From contig CM023540.1 in NCBI GenBank assembly GCA_013350335.1, forward strand, positions 30,731,175-30,795,174: a DNA stretch of 64,000 nucleotides. Reading direction: 5' to 3'. Below are positions 21,201 through 33,400 of this stretch, in pieces. The DNA comes from Chimonanthus salicifolius (lineage: Eukaryota; Streptophyta; Magnoliopsida; Laurales; Calycanthaceae). Positions within the stretch are counted from its first letter, which is position 1. Every line of letters starts with the position of its first letter. The position numbers were made by a program, and so were the translations under genes. Under the pieces are notes generated by a model. The model worked only from the letters and a program-made list of their open reading frames with translations, had not been told where the DNA came from and made no database searches.

Positions 21201-24200
21201 CAAAATCACCACATCAAGTGGCTAGAAATTGAGCTTTGGAGTGAAATTTTAATTGATGGTAGGTATTCAAGTATAGTTTCAATCTGTACGGTTAAATTTT
21301 CAAGTTACAAAACCCATTTGAAAAAAAAAACAGCGTCACGTGCAAATAAACGGGCTTTAAACGGTGGGCTCATGCTTTGACTTTAAAAGACCAATGGGCT
21401 CAGGCTTTTTTTACAAAGCCCAGCCCAAACCCGACCCATGAACATGCCTAGGAAGAAGAGGGGAGTGGGGTGTGATGGAAGGCTAAACCATGACTCCCCA
21501 ATGTTCTCGTAAATCCTCTTCCCTATAGAAAGTCTGACAAAGGTTTTGTAGTTCTACGATACTCCAAAGAAAATCATTTATTTCCTTCTAATGTTGACTT
21601 CAAAGGAATATCTCAACACATGCGGTGGGGGTCTATCAAACACATGGATTGAAACTGAAGGTCAACATAAATTCATTGAATAACACACCTCGATTGAATG
21701 GCTCATGGCTAGCAATATTTTTGTAGTTGATTATTTTGGTTGATGGAAAACTCAATTTATGGGTTGTTTTTGGATATTAGTGGTTATATACAATAATCCT
21801 TCCCTATGAGTGGGCATGTGCCCAATGATCACTTTGATTCTTATGCATAAGAATCAAGTGATCCTAGTTATTATTGGATGGCCTTACTTGCTAGTGACAT
21901 GTAAAGGGAGAATGTGACAGAGCTAAAACTGACTCAATATGTTTGAATATAGATGACTCAATATCATTGGTGCCAAAGCAGCTTGGTAACTATTTTGGCC
22001 TCGTCTGGTTTCACTTTCCAGTGGAGGCATCTGCCACCTTTCTGAAATTTTTAGCTGAATTCTTTTTGGTTTACCTTGGTTCGTAGAAGCCAGAATGTGA
22101 TAAAATGTACTAAAACACTAAAAAATTCTTAGGCCATGTTTGGCTGCAAGAGTAAGTGGGAATGGAATGGAATGGGTTAGATGAACTTTGATCTGGCCTA
22201 AGTCCAAATACATTCAGCTCATTCCATTTCATTCCCACTTCCCTAAACCAAAATGGCCTTAATGTATTTTAGCCAGGACCCATTTTCTCCTGTTTACCTT
22301 TTGTTTCACACTACAGACATCTCACTCCCTAGAGAGTGATTTCATGGACCTATGGTATAGACAGTAGTGGTTGTGTAGCAATGATAGTAGCAACAGTTGT
22401 CTATATTCTGATGGTGTGATATCCATAAAAAAATTTCAGGTTTGTAGTTCTTGCAGTCTTAGAAGTTCTTGCAGCAGAGCCTTTCTACTCACACGCAAAG
22501 AAGATGAGGCACGGACACTTGATATTATGCGTATGCTATTGACATTTGGTTTTGAGCCAGTCAGTGGATCTGTCGAAAATAAGCCTGTTTTGAAATTGAA
22601 ATCTGTGAAAACAGTAGTACGCAAGTTGCTACATGAGGTTGTTAAATTGAGTGCGGTTCCAATAGATCCAAATCTTCCACCACCAGTGATCAAGAAGCCC
22701 CCTCCCAAAGTCAAACAACCACCTCCTCCACCTAAGAGACGAGTAGGGCGGGATGACATCGAAATGAAGAAAGGAGACTGGCTCTGTCCCAAGTATGTTT
22801 CGTTGTCATTTAACTCATTTCTTTTTTCCTCTGTTTTCTTTCTTTTGATAAGGCCCATTCCAGTTGGCCTTTTAAAGACTTCAACTGATCATACTTGGTT
22901 TGCAGTTGCTGAATTTAAGGTGGTGATTGATTATATTTATATTGTTCTCAGGTGTGACTTCATGAATTTTGCGAAGAACACAGTTTGCTTGCAATGTGAT
23001 GCCAAACGTCCAAAAAGGCAGCTACTCCCAGGGGAATGGGAGTGTCCAGAGTAAGTTCTCTGTTTATTAGTGCTGCAAACTATACATGTAGAGCCCACCT
23101 TTCGTGATCCAAACTGTTTGTTTGGTGCATCCTATCATATAAATCCAACATGTTCCCAACTTCTGTTTGTTTCAGGCTATGAATATAAAATCTGATGAAA
23201 TTTGGGGTATATACCATCCTACGATTGAAATGTTCTCATGTGTGGATTTAATGACTAAAAATGTCATTTCCATATATATAATTGTGGGCTATGACCATGC
23301 AATTGACATGTTAACGGCTGGTGGTTTATGTAGCTATCTCATCCTTTTGATTTTAATGGACATTTGATAACTGTTCCTTTTATTGTTTTGAAGGTGCAAC
23401 TTCTTGAACTACAGGCGAAATATGGTGTGCTTTCATTGTGAGCACAAACGCCCTCCTGATGAATTCATGGAGAATCAAACTCAGGCAAAACCTCGTGGTC
23501 CAAGAACAAGGCTGGAGAGGGCTGCCAGCATCCCTGGTGTTTCTGGTGCATGGAATTTTGATTTTGATGACAATGAATCTGATGGTGCAGATGTTGCTGC
23601 TTTTGAGTTTGCAGATCCTCCTAGAATGGGTGAGGATTCTCCTTGGGATGGCCAGGATTATAAAGCGAACTCTAGGGGGTTTGAAGATGATTCATGTGAT
23701 AATATCAGAGCACAAGAAGATCAGGAAAGAGGTAGGTATTCAGCATGTAATCGGATGAAACCGTCGTCACCTGTCCATGGCACTGGATTTGATGATTTTG
23801 ATGAAGAAGATGATGTCGACAATTATGAGCTGGAGATTCCTAATAAAAATTCAAAGCAAGATATTTCTTCAATGAACTCGTCTGGAGTTGGAGGCCTCTC
23901 TGAGTTTGAAGATTCTGATGATTCTGATCAATCCACTGATACCCATCTGAGAACCAATTCTCGCGCTTGCAATAAGCCATCTCGGTCAGTACAAGGAAGG
24001 GCTGCCTTTTCAGGTTCTGATGATGATGGGCAGGAGTTCGATTCTGACAGTGAACTCTCAGCTCATCCCAGTCTGAAATCCAGTCATATCGCAGATTCTA
24101 GACATAGAACTAGTGGTAGAGGTGGAAGTGGGCCCTGTAGAGGGCTTTCTTTTGGCTCAGATTCTGATGATGATCTTGGTATGAACTCAGATTTTGATGA

Positions 24201-25107
24201 GGATGAAGGTGAAGAAGACATGGGTTTGACATCTAGGCAGGCTAAAGGGAGAAAACAGACATCAAATAGGAAGGGTTTTAGAAGGGAAAATTCTGATTCT
24301 GAAGATGGGCATTTGTTTGGTTCAGAATCAGATGATGATGATAGACCACGATCTCAGAAAAACAAGATGAGAGGAAATAATGCGGGCCAAAGAGAAGAGG
24401 AAGACATGGGTTTGACATCTAGGCAGGCTAAAGGGAGAAAACAGACATCAAATAGGAAGGGTTTTAGAAGGGAAAATTCTGATTCTGAAGATGAGCATTT
24501 GTTTGGTTCAGAATCAGATGATGATGATAGACCACGATCTCAGAAAAACAAGATGAGAGGAAATAATGCTGGGCCAAAGAGAAGAGGAAGCACATTTGCG
24601 GGACAAGATCGGTCTGGTTCTGGAAGAGATTCACGGTTCAGAGTAAATGATATGATGGGAGATAGAAGGAAACAGTTTCCTGATGTTGATAGAGATGGAT
24701 CTTTTGGAAATTCTCGCAGGTATGGAAGAGGATCTCAAGGGGATGGCTTTGGATATAGGCCAGATGAAAGATCTAATAAATTCAGTGGAAGGTCTGAAAG
24801 GACAAGAAATTTTGATGGAAGATCTAATGAATTCAGTGGAAGGTCTGAAAGGACAAGAAATTTTGATGGAAGATCTAATGAATTCAGTGGAAGGTCTGAA
24901 AGGACAAGAAATTTTGATGGAAGATCTAATAAATTCAGTGGAAGCTCTGAAAGGACAAGAAATTTTGATGGAAGATCTAATAAATTCAGTGGAAGCTCTG
25001 AAAGGACAAGAAATTTTGATGGAAGATCTAAGAAGTTCAGTGGAAGCTCTGAAAGGACAAGAAATTTTGTTGATGATAAGCCACACAGGCGCATAATTGA
25101 ACGTTGA
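18276..25107 (+). CDS. OZ/VAR3-family organellar RanBP2-type zinc finger protein, five exons
   Basis: OZ proteins (OZ1 is VAR3) have RanBP2-type zinc fingers and act in organelle RNA editing and plastid development. Exons are 18276-18949, 20086-20203, 22440-22792, 22952-23050 and 23394-25107. All have GT-AG borders and stay in frame, giving 985 residues. The N-terminus is rich in Ser, Arg and Phe with few acidic residues and contains RSIRSFSTF, a typical organelle presequence. A helical region, then VCSSCSLRSSCSRAFLL (about 265-281) and KEDEARTLDIMRMLLTFGFE follow; the pattern fits the family. Two zinc fingers of the W-x-C-x2-C-x10-C-x2-C type span exon borders: GDWLCPKCDFMNFAKNTVC (about 375-396) and GEWECPECNFLNYRRNMVC (about 410-430). 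The long last exon is acidic and repetitive: a 62-residue duplication (about 688-812) and six 17-residue repeats (about 873-975). Intron 2 holds two MITEs. Which OZ paralogue it is, and whether plastid or mitochondrial, is not settled. Confidence 0.88.
20926..21450. mobile_element. hAT MITE in intron 2 of the OZ-like gene, 525 bp
   Basis: The left end TAGGAGTGTTCAT and right end ATGAACATGCCTA are inverted repeats. The flanks GGAGGAAG (20918-20925) and GGAAGAAG (21451-21458) are an 8-bp duplication with one mismatch. The interior is rich in GGGCTT/AAGCCC words. It has no open frame of note. Confidence 0.75.
22132..22258. mobile_element. Tourist-like PIF/Harbinger MITE, 127 bp, in OZ-like intron 2
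   Basis: Termini GGCCATGTTTGG and CCAAAATGGCC are inverted and flanked by TTA on both sides (22129-22131 and 22259-22261), the 3-bp duplication of PIF/Harbinger elements. Subterminal AGTGGGAATGGAATGG and its near reverse complement CCATTTCATTCCCACT extend the pairing, so the whole element can fold. Confidence 0.85.
24214..24585 (+). repeat. 186-bp in-frame tandem duplication in the OZ-like last exon
   Basis: GAAGACATGGGTTTGACATC starts copies at 24214 and 24400. The two 186-base units are almost identical (for example GATGGGCAT against GATGAGCAT near 24303 and 24489). Each encodes 62 acidic and basic residues including LTSRQAKGRKQTSNRKGFRR and a Ser/Asp run. The near identity implies a recent duplication or gene conversion. 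Confidence 0.92.
24769..25074 (+). repeat. 51-bp coding minisatellite, six copies, OZ-like C-terminus
   Basis: Six consecutive 51-base units each encode a 17-residue repeat of the form RSNKFSGRSERTRNFDG. The first three units have GRS and the last three GSS, which shows the order of expansion. The array sits at the extreme C-terminus. Strong open frames on the other strand and in another frame are by-products of the repeat. Confidence 0.93.
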
Positions 25108-27405
25108 AAGTGCCACAATATGCTCAGGCTTCTTCAATAAATGCATGTTTATTAACACTCCAATTGATTGTTTTGAGCTTGCTTTGAGCTGGTATGTGAC
25201 CTACATTTAGGTTTCAGTGGAGCTTGGAAGGTGTCTCTCAAGCAACGCCTGACACTAAGAAAATTACTACAAGTTGAAGTGGTTGTTTTTGGATTTTCAC
25301 ATATGTAAATGCCTTAGATCGAATCAAGAAATTACTGGAGTTTTCAGCATGTTCTTCAGTTTCGTTTTACTGCCGAGACGGCGAATTTAGTATTCTCTTC
25401 ATCATTGTTGTCGATTTGTTTCTCTCCAGCATCTAATTACTAGCCTATGCTTGGATGGGAAGAAAAGAACAAGATGAGACTTTTACTGGCATGGAAAAGT
25501 TAGATGTCTCATTGGTATTAGATCGTTTGGGTAGTGAAAATACCAAAGAAATTTTGTATTCAGATTTGCTCCTTTTCTAGAGATGCTAAGAAAAATCAAA
25601 TCTCAATTTTGATATTTGCTGAACGTGTCTTGAAATTTGTGTGAAATGAAGTTGCCTTGATGTTTAAAACATTAAAGCAGACAGCCAAACAATAACCAGT
25701 AAGAATATTCAGCCACCAAGCTATTTGTGAGCTGGGATATCCAGATTTTTATCCACATTAGAAGTATGACACTTTCTCCTTTTATATAGCCTTTCTATGC
25801 ACCTGGGATTAGGTTCCCTTTTTCTCTAATGGACCATTTTGGAGGGTGGAGCCCACCCTTTAGAGATGTTATGAGGGATGCATATTAAATTTTCCCATGA
25901 TGTTTTGCTTGCAAAGTTTGATACCTGTATTATCATCCTAATATTTGATCTTAATATCCAAAACTTCTACTGTTTGATAATAAATTTGTTAAATCCAATG
26001 GTGAAGATCACTTGGATGTTTCAAAGGGTCTTCTTGGCAATCCAAGGGTAGGTAAGGTGCTTAGAAGGTTGGGCTTGGTAAATGGGTGGGACCTACCTTT
26101 TCAAATGTGTATTTATGCGTGCACTCACACACAAGCGCACACTCTTGGGTGTGTACAAGAAAAGCTCATGTTTAGTGCTCAAGGTGAGCATCATAACAAC
26201 CTGACCAAATGGAGCTCACCAGAGTCCATTTTTACTCCTTCCCTCCCTCTCACGTTGTGAATTGGATCTTCATCAAATTTGTACCCATTGTTAGATTATC
26301 TCACCACTGAAGAAGCCTACCCAAAGTTGGGTTAAAATTGTTTTAAAATGATCCAAAATTTGGGCCTTTAAAAAACAGGACTTCATTTTCTGATGATGAC
26401 AGTAGGCATCATACTCAAGCAAAAACCTTTGTAGCCACCTTTAATCCACGTGAATGGCATTCATATATCTTCTTCTCAAAGCAAAGACCTCTGCAAACTC
26501 TCCATCCACCTGACCTAGGTGGGTCCCTCGTAGGTGTTTGCACGAAGGTATGCAAGTAATGCTATGCAGGTCATCCTAATGTTAAAAAGAGCATACATCA
26601 AAGGACCCCAACTTAGGCTGCGTTTGTTTCACGGGTAATGAGGGGTAATCTCGATTATCCCCTTTTGGTAATCAAAGGGTAAGGGTAAAAAGTCTAGATT
26701 TTACTACTCCAATTTCACATTTGAAAACCCTTCTACAACAAAGGATATTCATAAGGGTAACCCTTGGTTAAGAGTAACCTCTTGTCAAGGATAACTCTTA
26801 CAAATTTACCCTTCATGCAAACGCAGCCTTAAAAGAATATTTTGTCCTTTTTTCTTGTATATGTGCAATGCAGAGGATCTAATATGAACTTGTGGTATCC
26901 AACATTTTCCAGTTGTGTTAAAAGTGTGTATGTTCTTCTAGAAGTGTCCAACAAAGACTTAAAGATCCTTCAATGTTCCTTTTAGATTTCAGCTTTACTC
27001 GTATATATGGCATACGTTTCATGTTGGAGATTGCTCTGCAAAGACACACCCTTCATGTTGGAGGTTGCTTGACCAACTTGGATATTTATATCGTAAAATC
27101 ATTTACTTGGCTCATCAAAAATTATTTTAGTACAGAAAAACATTTCATAAAACAAAATATTGAAGTAAAAAACATATTTACATGTTCCATACCATCTATT
27201 TTTGCAGCAACTATGGTCACAACTTGACCCATGCCTGTGCTGCTCTGTAACATGGTGTCATGGAGCAGCATGGGCACTTCCAACTCCTCAACATAATGAT
27301 TCATATTATGATTCTGAACACGATTGCATATATTAACCAGCTATTGTTCACTACAATTTGGAGTATTTATACACTCTTGCTTGATCACACTGATGACTAA
27401 TATCA
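25108..27405. other. Convergent intergenic region: 3' ends of OZ-like and NPH3-like genes
   Basis: The two flanking genes point towards each other, so this stretch holds both 3' untranslated regions. AATAAATG at 25135-25142, just after the OZ-like stop, is a possible polyadenylation signal. One Tourist-like MITE is present at 26616. No coding region is recognised. Confidence 0.55.
26616..26828. mobile_element. Tourist-like PIF/Harbinger MITE, 213 bp
   Basis: GGCTGCGTTTG at the left and CAAACGCAGCC at the right are perfect 11-base inverted repeats flanked by TTA (26613-26615 and 26829-26831). The interior repeats GGGTAA/TTACCC words. A right-end relative ends CAAACGCAGCC near 51975. Confidence 0.9.
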
Positions 27406-30400
27406 TCACGAAACAGAATGGCGTCTCCGCTTCTGAAGTAGAAACCGAGATTCTGAAATGTCTTTTATCCGAAATATTGAATTGATTTTGCCCAATTTTT
27501 TAGTGAATGACCTCAGTAACTTGTTTGCAGGATGCGATCGACCCATCTCCTGTTTCATGGAAACATGATCCTTCTCTAACTCTGTTAGCCTCATTCTCAT
27601 TCTTGCCACTTCGAGTTTCAGTTCTCTGTTTTCTCTTCTCACTGAGGCATAATTATCTCTTGGGGATACAGCACCACTGCCTGCACCACTGCCAGAACGC
27701 TGTGGATAGTATCCATTGGTCGATCCAAAGAGGAACTGAGTATGTCCTCCATTCATGGCGTTTCGAAGCCTTATCTGCTCAAAGTATAGTACTTGGACTG
27801 CCATTTGAACTGGTAGTCTTTCATTCTGAGCTGCATGACTGCAGGCTTCTTGAGATAACTTTTGGCAATCAATGGTTTTGCACAGACGGTAGCGTTCTGA
27901 ATCCTTGAAATTGGGATGAACCTGTAAGTTGGAATACACATATAAAATGGACTTTTAGAGGACTCACAGATTTGGTAGGAAAGAATAAACTTTAAAGAGT
28001 GATTCTTTTGCCGCAGAGCATCTCTCTCTCTCTCTCTCTCTTGGGTCAGTGACTTCTAAAAGTCTGGTCCATTTTGTTGCACGCCAAATTGCAAGTGGTA
28101 GAATGTTTTGACAGAACAAGTTTTGTTTGCATCTTTAAGGCAGAAAAAGAATGTGGGAGGATGACAAAGTAGTACATCTAAATACAAATTCTGACTTTTC
28201 TCCCATTAAATGCATAGGGTGTGGCTCTTCATCCACACTCTTGAGATATTCAAACCAATTGCAATTTAGGGGATGCCTGCATTCATGTTGGTTTCTAAAA
28301 TACATGTTGGTTGAATCAAAATTTAATGTTATGGGGAAAACTTGATGCTACCTTGAGGAAAAGATCAACAGCTCTATACAACCCATCGCTTACGACTCGA
28401 GCATGGTCAGGGAGGAGTTCAGCCAAGGCAATGATCTTTGACGGCGTCAAGTTTGAATCTAGTGCAATTTCAGCCAGATAATTGTCCAAGAGCTTTGATA
28501 CTTTAAGAATTGAGCTCTGTTTGGGAGATCTAGGACTGTCATATTCATAGCCCAAGTCATTCTCATCCCTCATGTGATTTAGTTCATCTTCTTCCTCATC
28601 CAAGTTCAGGAAAATTGAGAAGATCCTTGATATTGAATCTGTTTCATACAGTGGGTGGTTGTTTCCAAGTGTGTTTGCAGGAATAAGAATATCTTCGAGA
28701 ATTGCCTGATCTAATTGCAAGCCAATTCTTCTCTCTAAATCTGATCTACACGCAGCAGATGCTGACACCATTGTTGCAGTTTTCAGTAAGCCTGAAAGAA
28801 ATGCTATTGGTACTGAACTTTTTCTCGATTGAGTAGGCAGTAAACTGACTATTGTTTCAACAATCACCCGCTGTTTTTTCTGCACTTCCACATCCATTGA
28901 TCTTCCTTTGATTGTTTGAATATCTCTAACAACAAGATCTTGAAGAGAATTATGAGCATAGTTTGTCAAGATCTTGCTAATCATGTCCTGGTTGAGACCC
29001 TTCGTTTTCACCGCAGATACAACCCTTTGGAAGAATTCTAGATTGAGCACTGTCAGACTCTCTCCCCACCAATCCGATGGAGGTTCTGTCTCTACTGCCA
29101 TGGGTTTGACAGGTAAGTTATGCTCAAGTTTGGATAAGCCAGATGTAAGCTGCTCTTTACAGGCGTTTGTTGCAATTCCTTGGATGAGTCTGCCAATCAG
29201 GTTGATTTCTTCTGCTACTGGGATGAGAGCTTCACAACTATGAAGAACTGTAATGGAGTTTGAGATGCTTGGGAGAACCATTTCTTTTAGAAAGATCTCT
29301 GTTCGGGTTTCCAAGTTCTTCTCTGCAAATTCCTCTGTCATTTCTAGATAATGAGCTATGCATCGCAGCATCGCAACATTTGCTAGTGTAATCTCAAAGC
29401 TTACACCATAACAGAACTTCGCAGCTAGCTCAAATGCTTCTGGCCCACCAGGGATGGCTTGCAGTTTTAGCCATGCCAGCTTTGAATCCTTCGCCTCCGA
29501 CAGTAGTTTTCGAAGTTTGCCACTCCGGGATACCAAGGGAAACTGTAAAACAACCAAGACCTTGTTAGAAGGTAATGTTAAATTTTTGCTTTACTGGTTT
29601 CTGATGCAGAGAGGAGACTCCTAGCAAGAAAAATCATTGGGAGGAACAAAGGTATTCAGCATGCTATCCAATCAGATGTTTTTTCACTGTCGTTTTGGAT
29701 TCAGTTGTTGAGATATCCCCAAATAATGTACTGGATAATTTCTATATTTGTCAGACTTAGAATTGAATTTGTATTTTTCTTGACAATAAAATTTGATACA
29801 AGGAAAAATGATCGATCTAGGGGAGAGAAATTACAGTGGTTTATGGCTGAGAAAACCAAACAAGATGACTTGTAGAAAAAAAAAATGGTGATTTGTTGCA
29901 ATTTCACTAATATTCACTACTTTATAATAAACAATTGAGATAATACACAGCTACTCTGCAACTAAGAAAAATGAAAATTGAAATGCGTAAGCTTGAATTA
30001 AACTACTATGATCTACCCATCTCTATGATACTTTGAATGTTTTTAGTCACCAGCAAAAGGACTCTTTCATTGATCAAAGAAACTAAGAGACTAATCCAGG
30101 TCAGGTTTCAAACATAAGAACATGAATATAAGAAACTCATCAAACCCATGAAGAGAAAAGAACCAGCTACTAATTTCCTCTCATTTTGATGAATAATCTG
30201 CTAAATACAATGATCCAAAGCTGGGAATGTCTCAAATTGCTTACCTTATGAAGTGAGAATTTTGTTGCTCCAACTTCAACAGTAAGATCACTAGAAACAT
30301 CAGAGAGTGGCCTGCAAGAAGGAAGAATACCCAGAATTAGAATACTGAAACCCAAAAAAACATCGTAACATCAGTGGAACTGAATTTTTCTGCATACATA

Positions 30401-33400
30401 TTCGAAGTTGAAATCATGATGAACTTGATGCTCAGCTATATCATGAATGACCTTAAGAGACAGCTCCAATAGATCAGTTTCCTAGGATACCAGTCTTTTA
30501 AATTTTTGTTGTGGTGTTGGCCCATTTCAACTACTGTAAAAATGGATCTTGTTCATGAGTCGATCCAAATTTATTGCGGTCCATTTCATCTGGGCCACAT
30601 GATTCAACGTGAACTAGGAGTATACTCATTGCATCATATCTCTCTCTCTCTCTCTCTCTCTAATATATATGCCACTTTCCAGTGTGCAAGGAATTTGTCT
30701 GTATAATTGGGCCAATGCTCCAAACTGTCGATTCCATGGAGCCCAATATCTCACCTCCGTACACTTTCATTCATGTGGGCCTTTCACAAATGTGGCCATC
30801 ATTATCGTCAACTATGAATTTGAACATGTAGGCCAACTTTTAGAATTTGAAATTAGATTAATTTTAATTTAATTTTTGATTAAGCATTATTATTATTGTT
30901 GTTTTTTTTTTTTTTCCTGTGTTGGGTATTGTTTTCTTTTCACTTACAACAGTCACAAAACCCTATGTGGATGTGAATCCAACATAACTATAAATATCAG
31001 TTGGTACGTATCGATTTGATCATGCCTAATATGTTTTTTTTTTTGGAATTTACATGTAGGAAACCACAAGATACTGCATATAAAACCCCTACGAGTGAGC
31101 CCACTACCCCTAGGGCACATCAAGATTAGGCCATGGGGGCTTGAACCTGCAACCTCCCGCTTTCTAAGGTGGGAGACAACCAGTTGATCTACACGTCTGA
31201 TCTTAAAGTTGGCTACGCATTTGAGGTTTTTGAAATTTTATGTAGGTGTGATTTAGTTGTTTTATTAATTTTCAAAGTCTTCAAAACTCTCTATTTTTCT
31301 TAATTTCTCTACTTAGAAATTTTTGAGTTTAGTGGATGATAACAGCATGCAAACATATCCTATCTTTAGAATAATTTTCTAATTTAAAAAAAAAAACAAA
31401 AAAAAAATTGGTCGAGCTTTCAATCCCTGATACCCAGGAAATTTGTGAGAGTCTTGGTTATCTCAGCATTTTCTTTTTTCATTTTTTTCTCTAGAAAAGA
31501 TTTCTCCTATATTAGCTGGTACATATCCCTGTTCATTAAAAGCCCTGCTTGGTTGTGTCTGGAAAAACAGGTTTGTAAGGTTTGGTAGGGCATGACAGTT
31601 TGTTTCATTCATCAATGCCAGCAGAGGAAATGAATGAGAGAATTGGAGGAATAATTGAGACACTCCATGTGCAAAATCACGTACAAGTGTGAAATGAATT
31701 TGTGTAAAAAGGTTTTAAAAAATAGTCAGGGGTGAAATTTGAGTTGGGTTTTAATCTGATCTGCATGATTCGATCCGAGAAATTAAGTGGGTTGGATTGT
31801 ACATTATTAATATTAAGGTCAGATTAGCTTGAAGAAAAAACCCGAATTCAATTCGGATCAGATCGTGTCAAGCTCTTTTAAAATTAGCCTGACCCCACCC
31901 AAATTGGCCCGACCTGACCCATTTAGAAAATTTAATATAGCACTCGGGTTAAGTTGGGCCAGCAATTTAGGTCGAATTGAATTGAACAATTTGGGTTAGA
32001 TTGGGTTAGATCAGATTCAATAATTCGTGACATGAGTTGGGTTTATTAAAATCTAGTCTGACCTATCTTTCAGTCCTGAAGATAGGTATTTAGGTTGATA
32101 AATGAGTTTTTTTTTTTTTCGATAACTATGATTTCTTCATGTGGATGCCCAAATATAATTCGGATCACAAGTATCTGCTAATGGGCCCGTTCCGGGTCCA
32201 TTCGACATCAGGGTGGGTAAGGAAATGATCAAGTCCACATTTTCCCCTACATCCAGAGTGGGTCTAGGACCATTTACTACAATTTAATGAGAAATGGTCC
32301 AAACCAGTGCTGGACCACATCCATGCTAGGTTCCAATTTTAGATCCACAAGCCAGCCATGAGTCGAACTGATTCTACTTATGCTAAAAAAGGAGAAAAAA
32401 ATACTACAAAACAAAAGGAGAAGGGCAATACAAAGAATGAAGGGGTTGTAATTGGTTTTGACCTTCTTTGATGTATTTCCATTATCCAGAGGATTTGGAC
32501 TCCGAATGTCAACCAGAAAACCGACTTAAAGAAAAAAATGTTCGTTAAAATTGAAATTTCAACAAGGCATTCTTCGTAGTTGCGGATTTGACGAACGTGA
32601 CATTAGGAAGACTGCATATGCTTCAAAGATTAGTTATATTAAAAATTGTCCCCTATCTTAATACATGTGAGACATTTGAAGTCCTAAAAACTTTACTCAT
32701 GGAAAAACCTAAGAATGGTTATTTTGATCAATGTCTTTGATATAAGAACTGATGTAAATAGGCTCGATTAAAAATATTAGTCGATATTGAATATCAGTAA
32801 AAAAATTAAAATCAATTATTGAGTGAAGAAGGGCAGTTTGGTTATAAAAGCGCTGTATACCCATACATAAAATGATCAAATATAGAAAATCTAATTATAA
32901 TAAGATTACATCTTATGAATTCACCATTCATTAATATTTATTTTAAGTATTGAATTTGAATCTGAATCACCTGACCATGTGACATTCAAGTCTCCTGCAA
33001 CACTATCATTTCTCTTTCTCAGTATAAAAACCATCTGATTTGCCTTTTCATGGTCTGCTCTAACTTTGATAGTCCTGATTTAGAAGCACATGATTGTCCT
33101 GATTGATTTTTTTATTATCAATCAACCAATTTGATCGCTCTAAATTGGATGATTAAGATCATTCAATAACTGTAATTTTTAGGGTTTGTTCCTTTTTTTT
33201 TAATCTTTTAAGTTTTGTTTTATCCAAGGCAGGAAACATGGTTTGAACTTTGGATGGTGCGTATTCGGTCGTACTTTGGAATCTGGTGTGGGAGACTGAC
33301 ACAGTAAGGTCGAGTCGAGATCCTAGCCGACAACCTATGGTCAGACGTTGACCGGATAAAGTGTGACCACACATTGCTCTGGTGCGTCCCACATGTGACC

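Noticed and set aside
24769..25074. Regular direct repeats resembling a CRISPR array
   Set aside because: The units are contiguous with no spacers, encode protein in frame and lie in a plant exon.
24631..25158. Open frames of 127-175 codons on the minus strand and 137 codons in another plus frame
   Set aside because: All are generated by the 51-bp coding repeats of the OZ-like gene, which stay open in several frames because the unit is a multiple of three.
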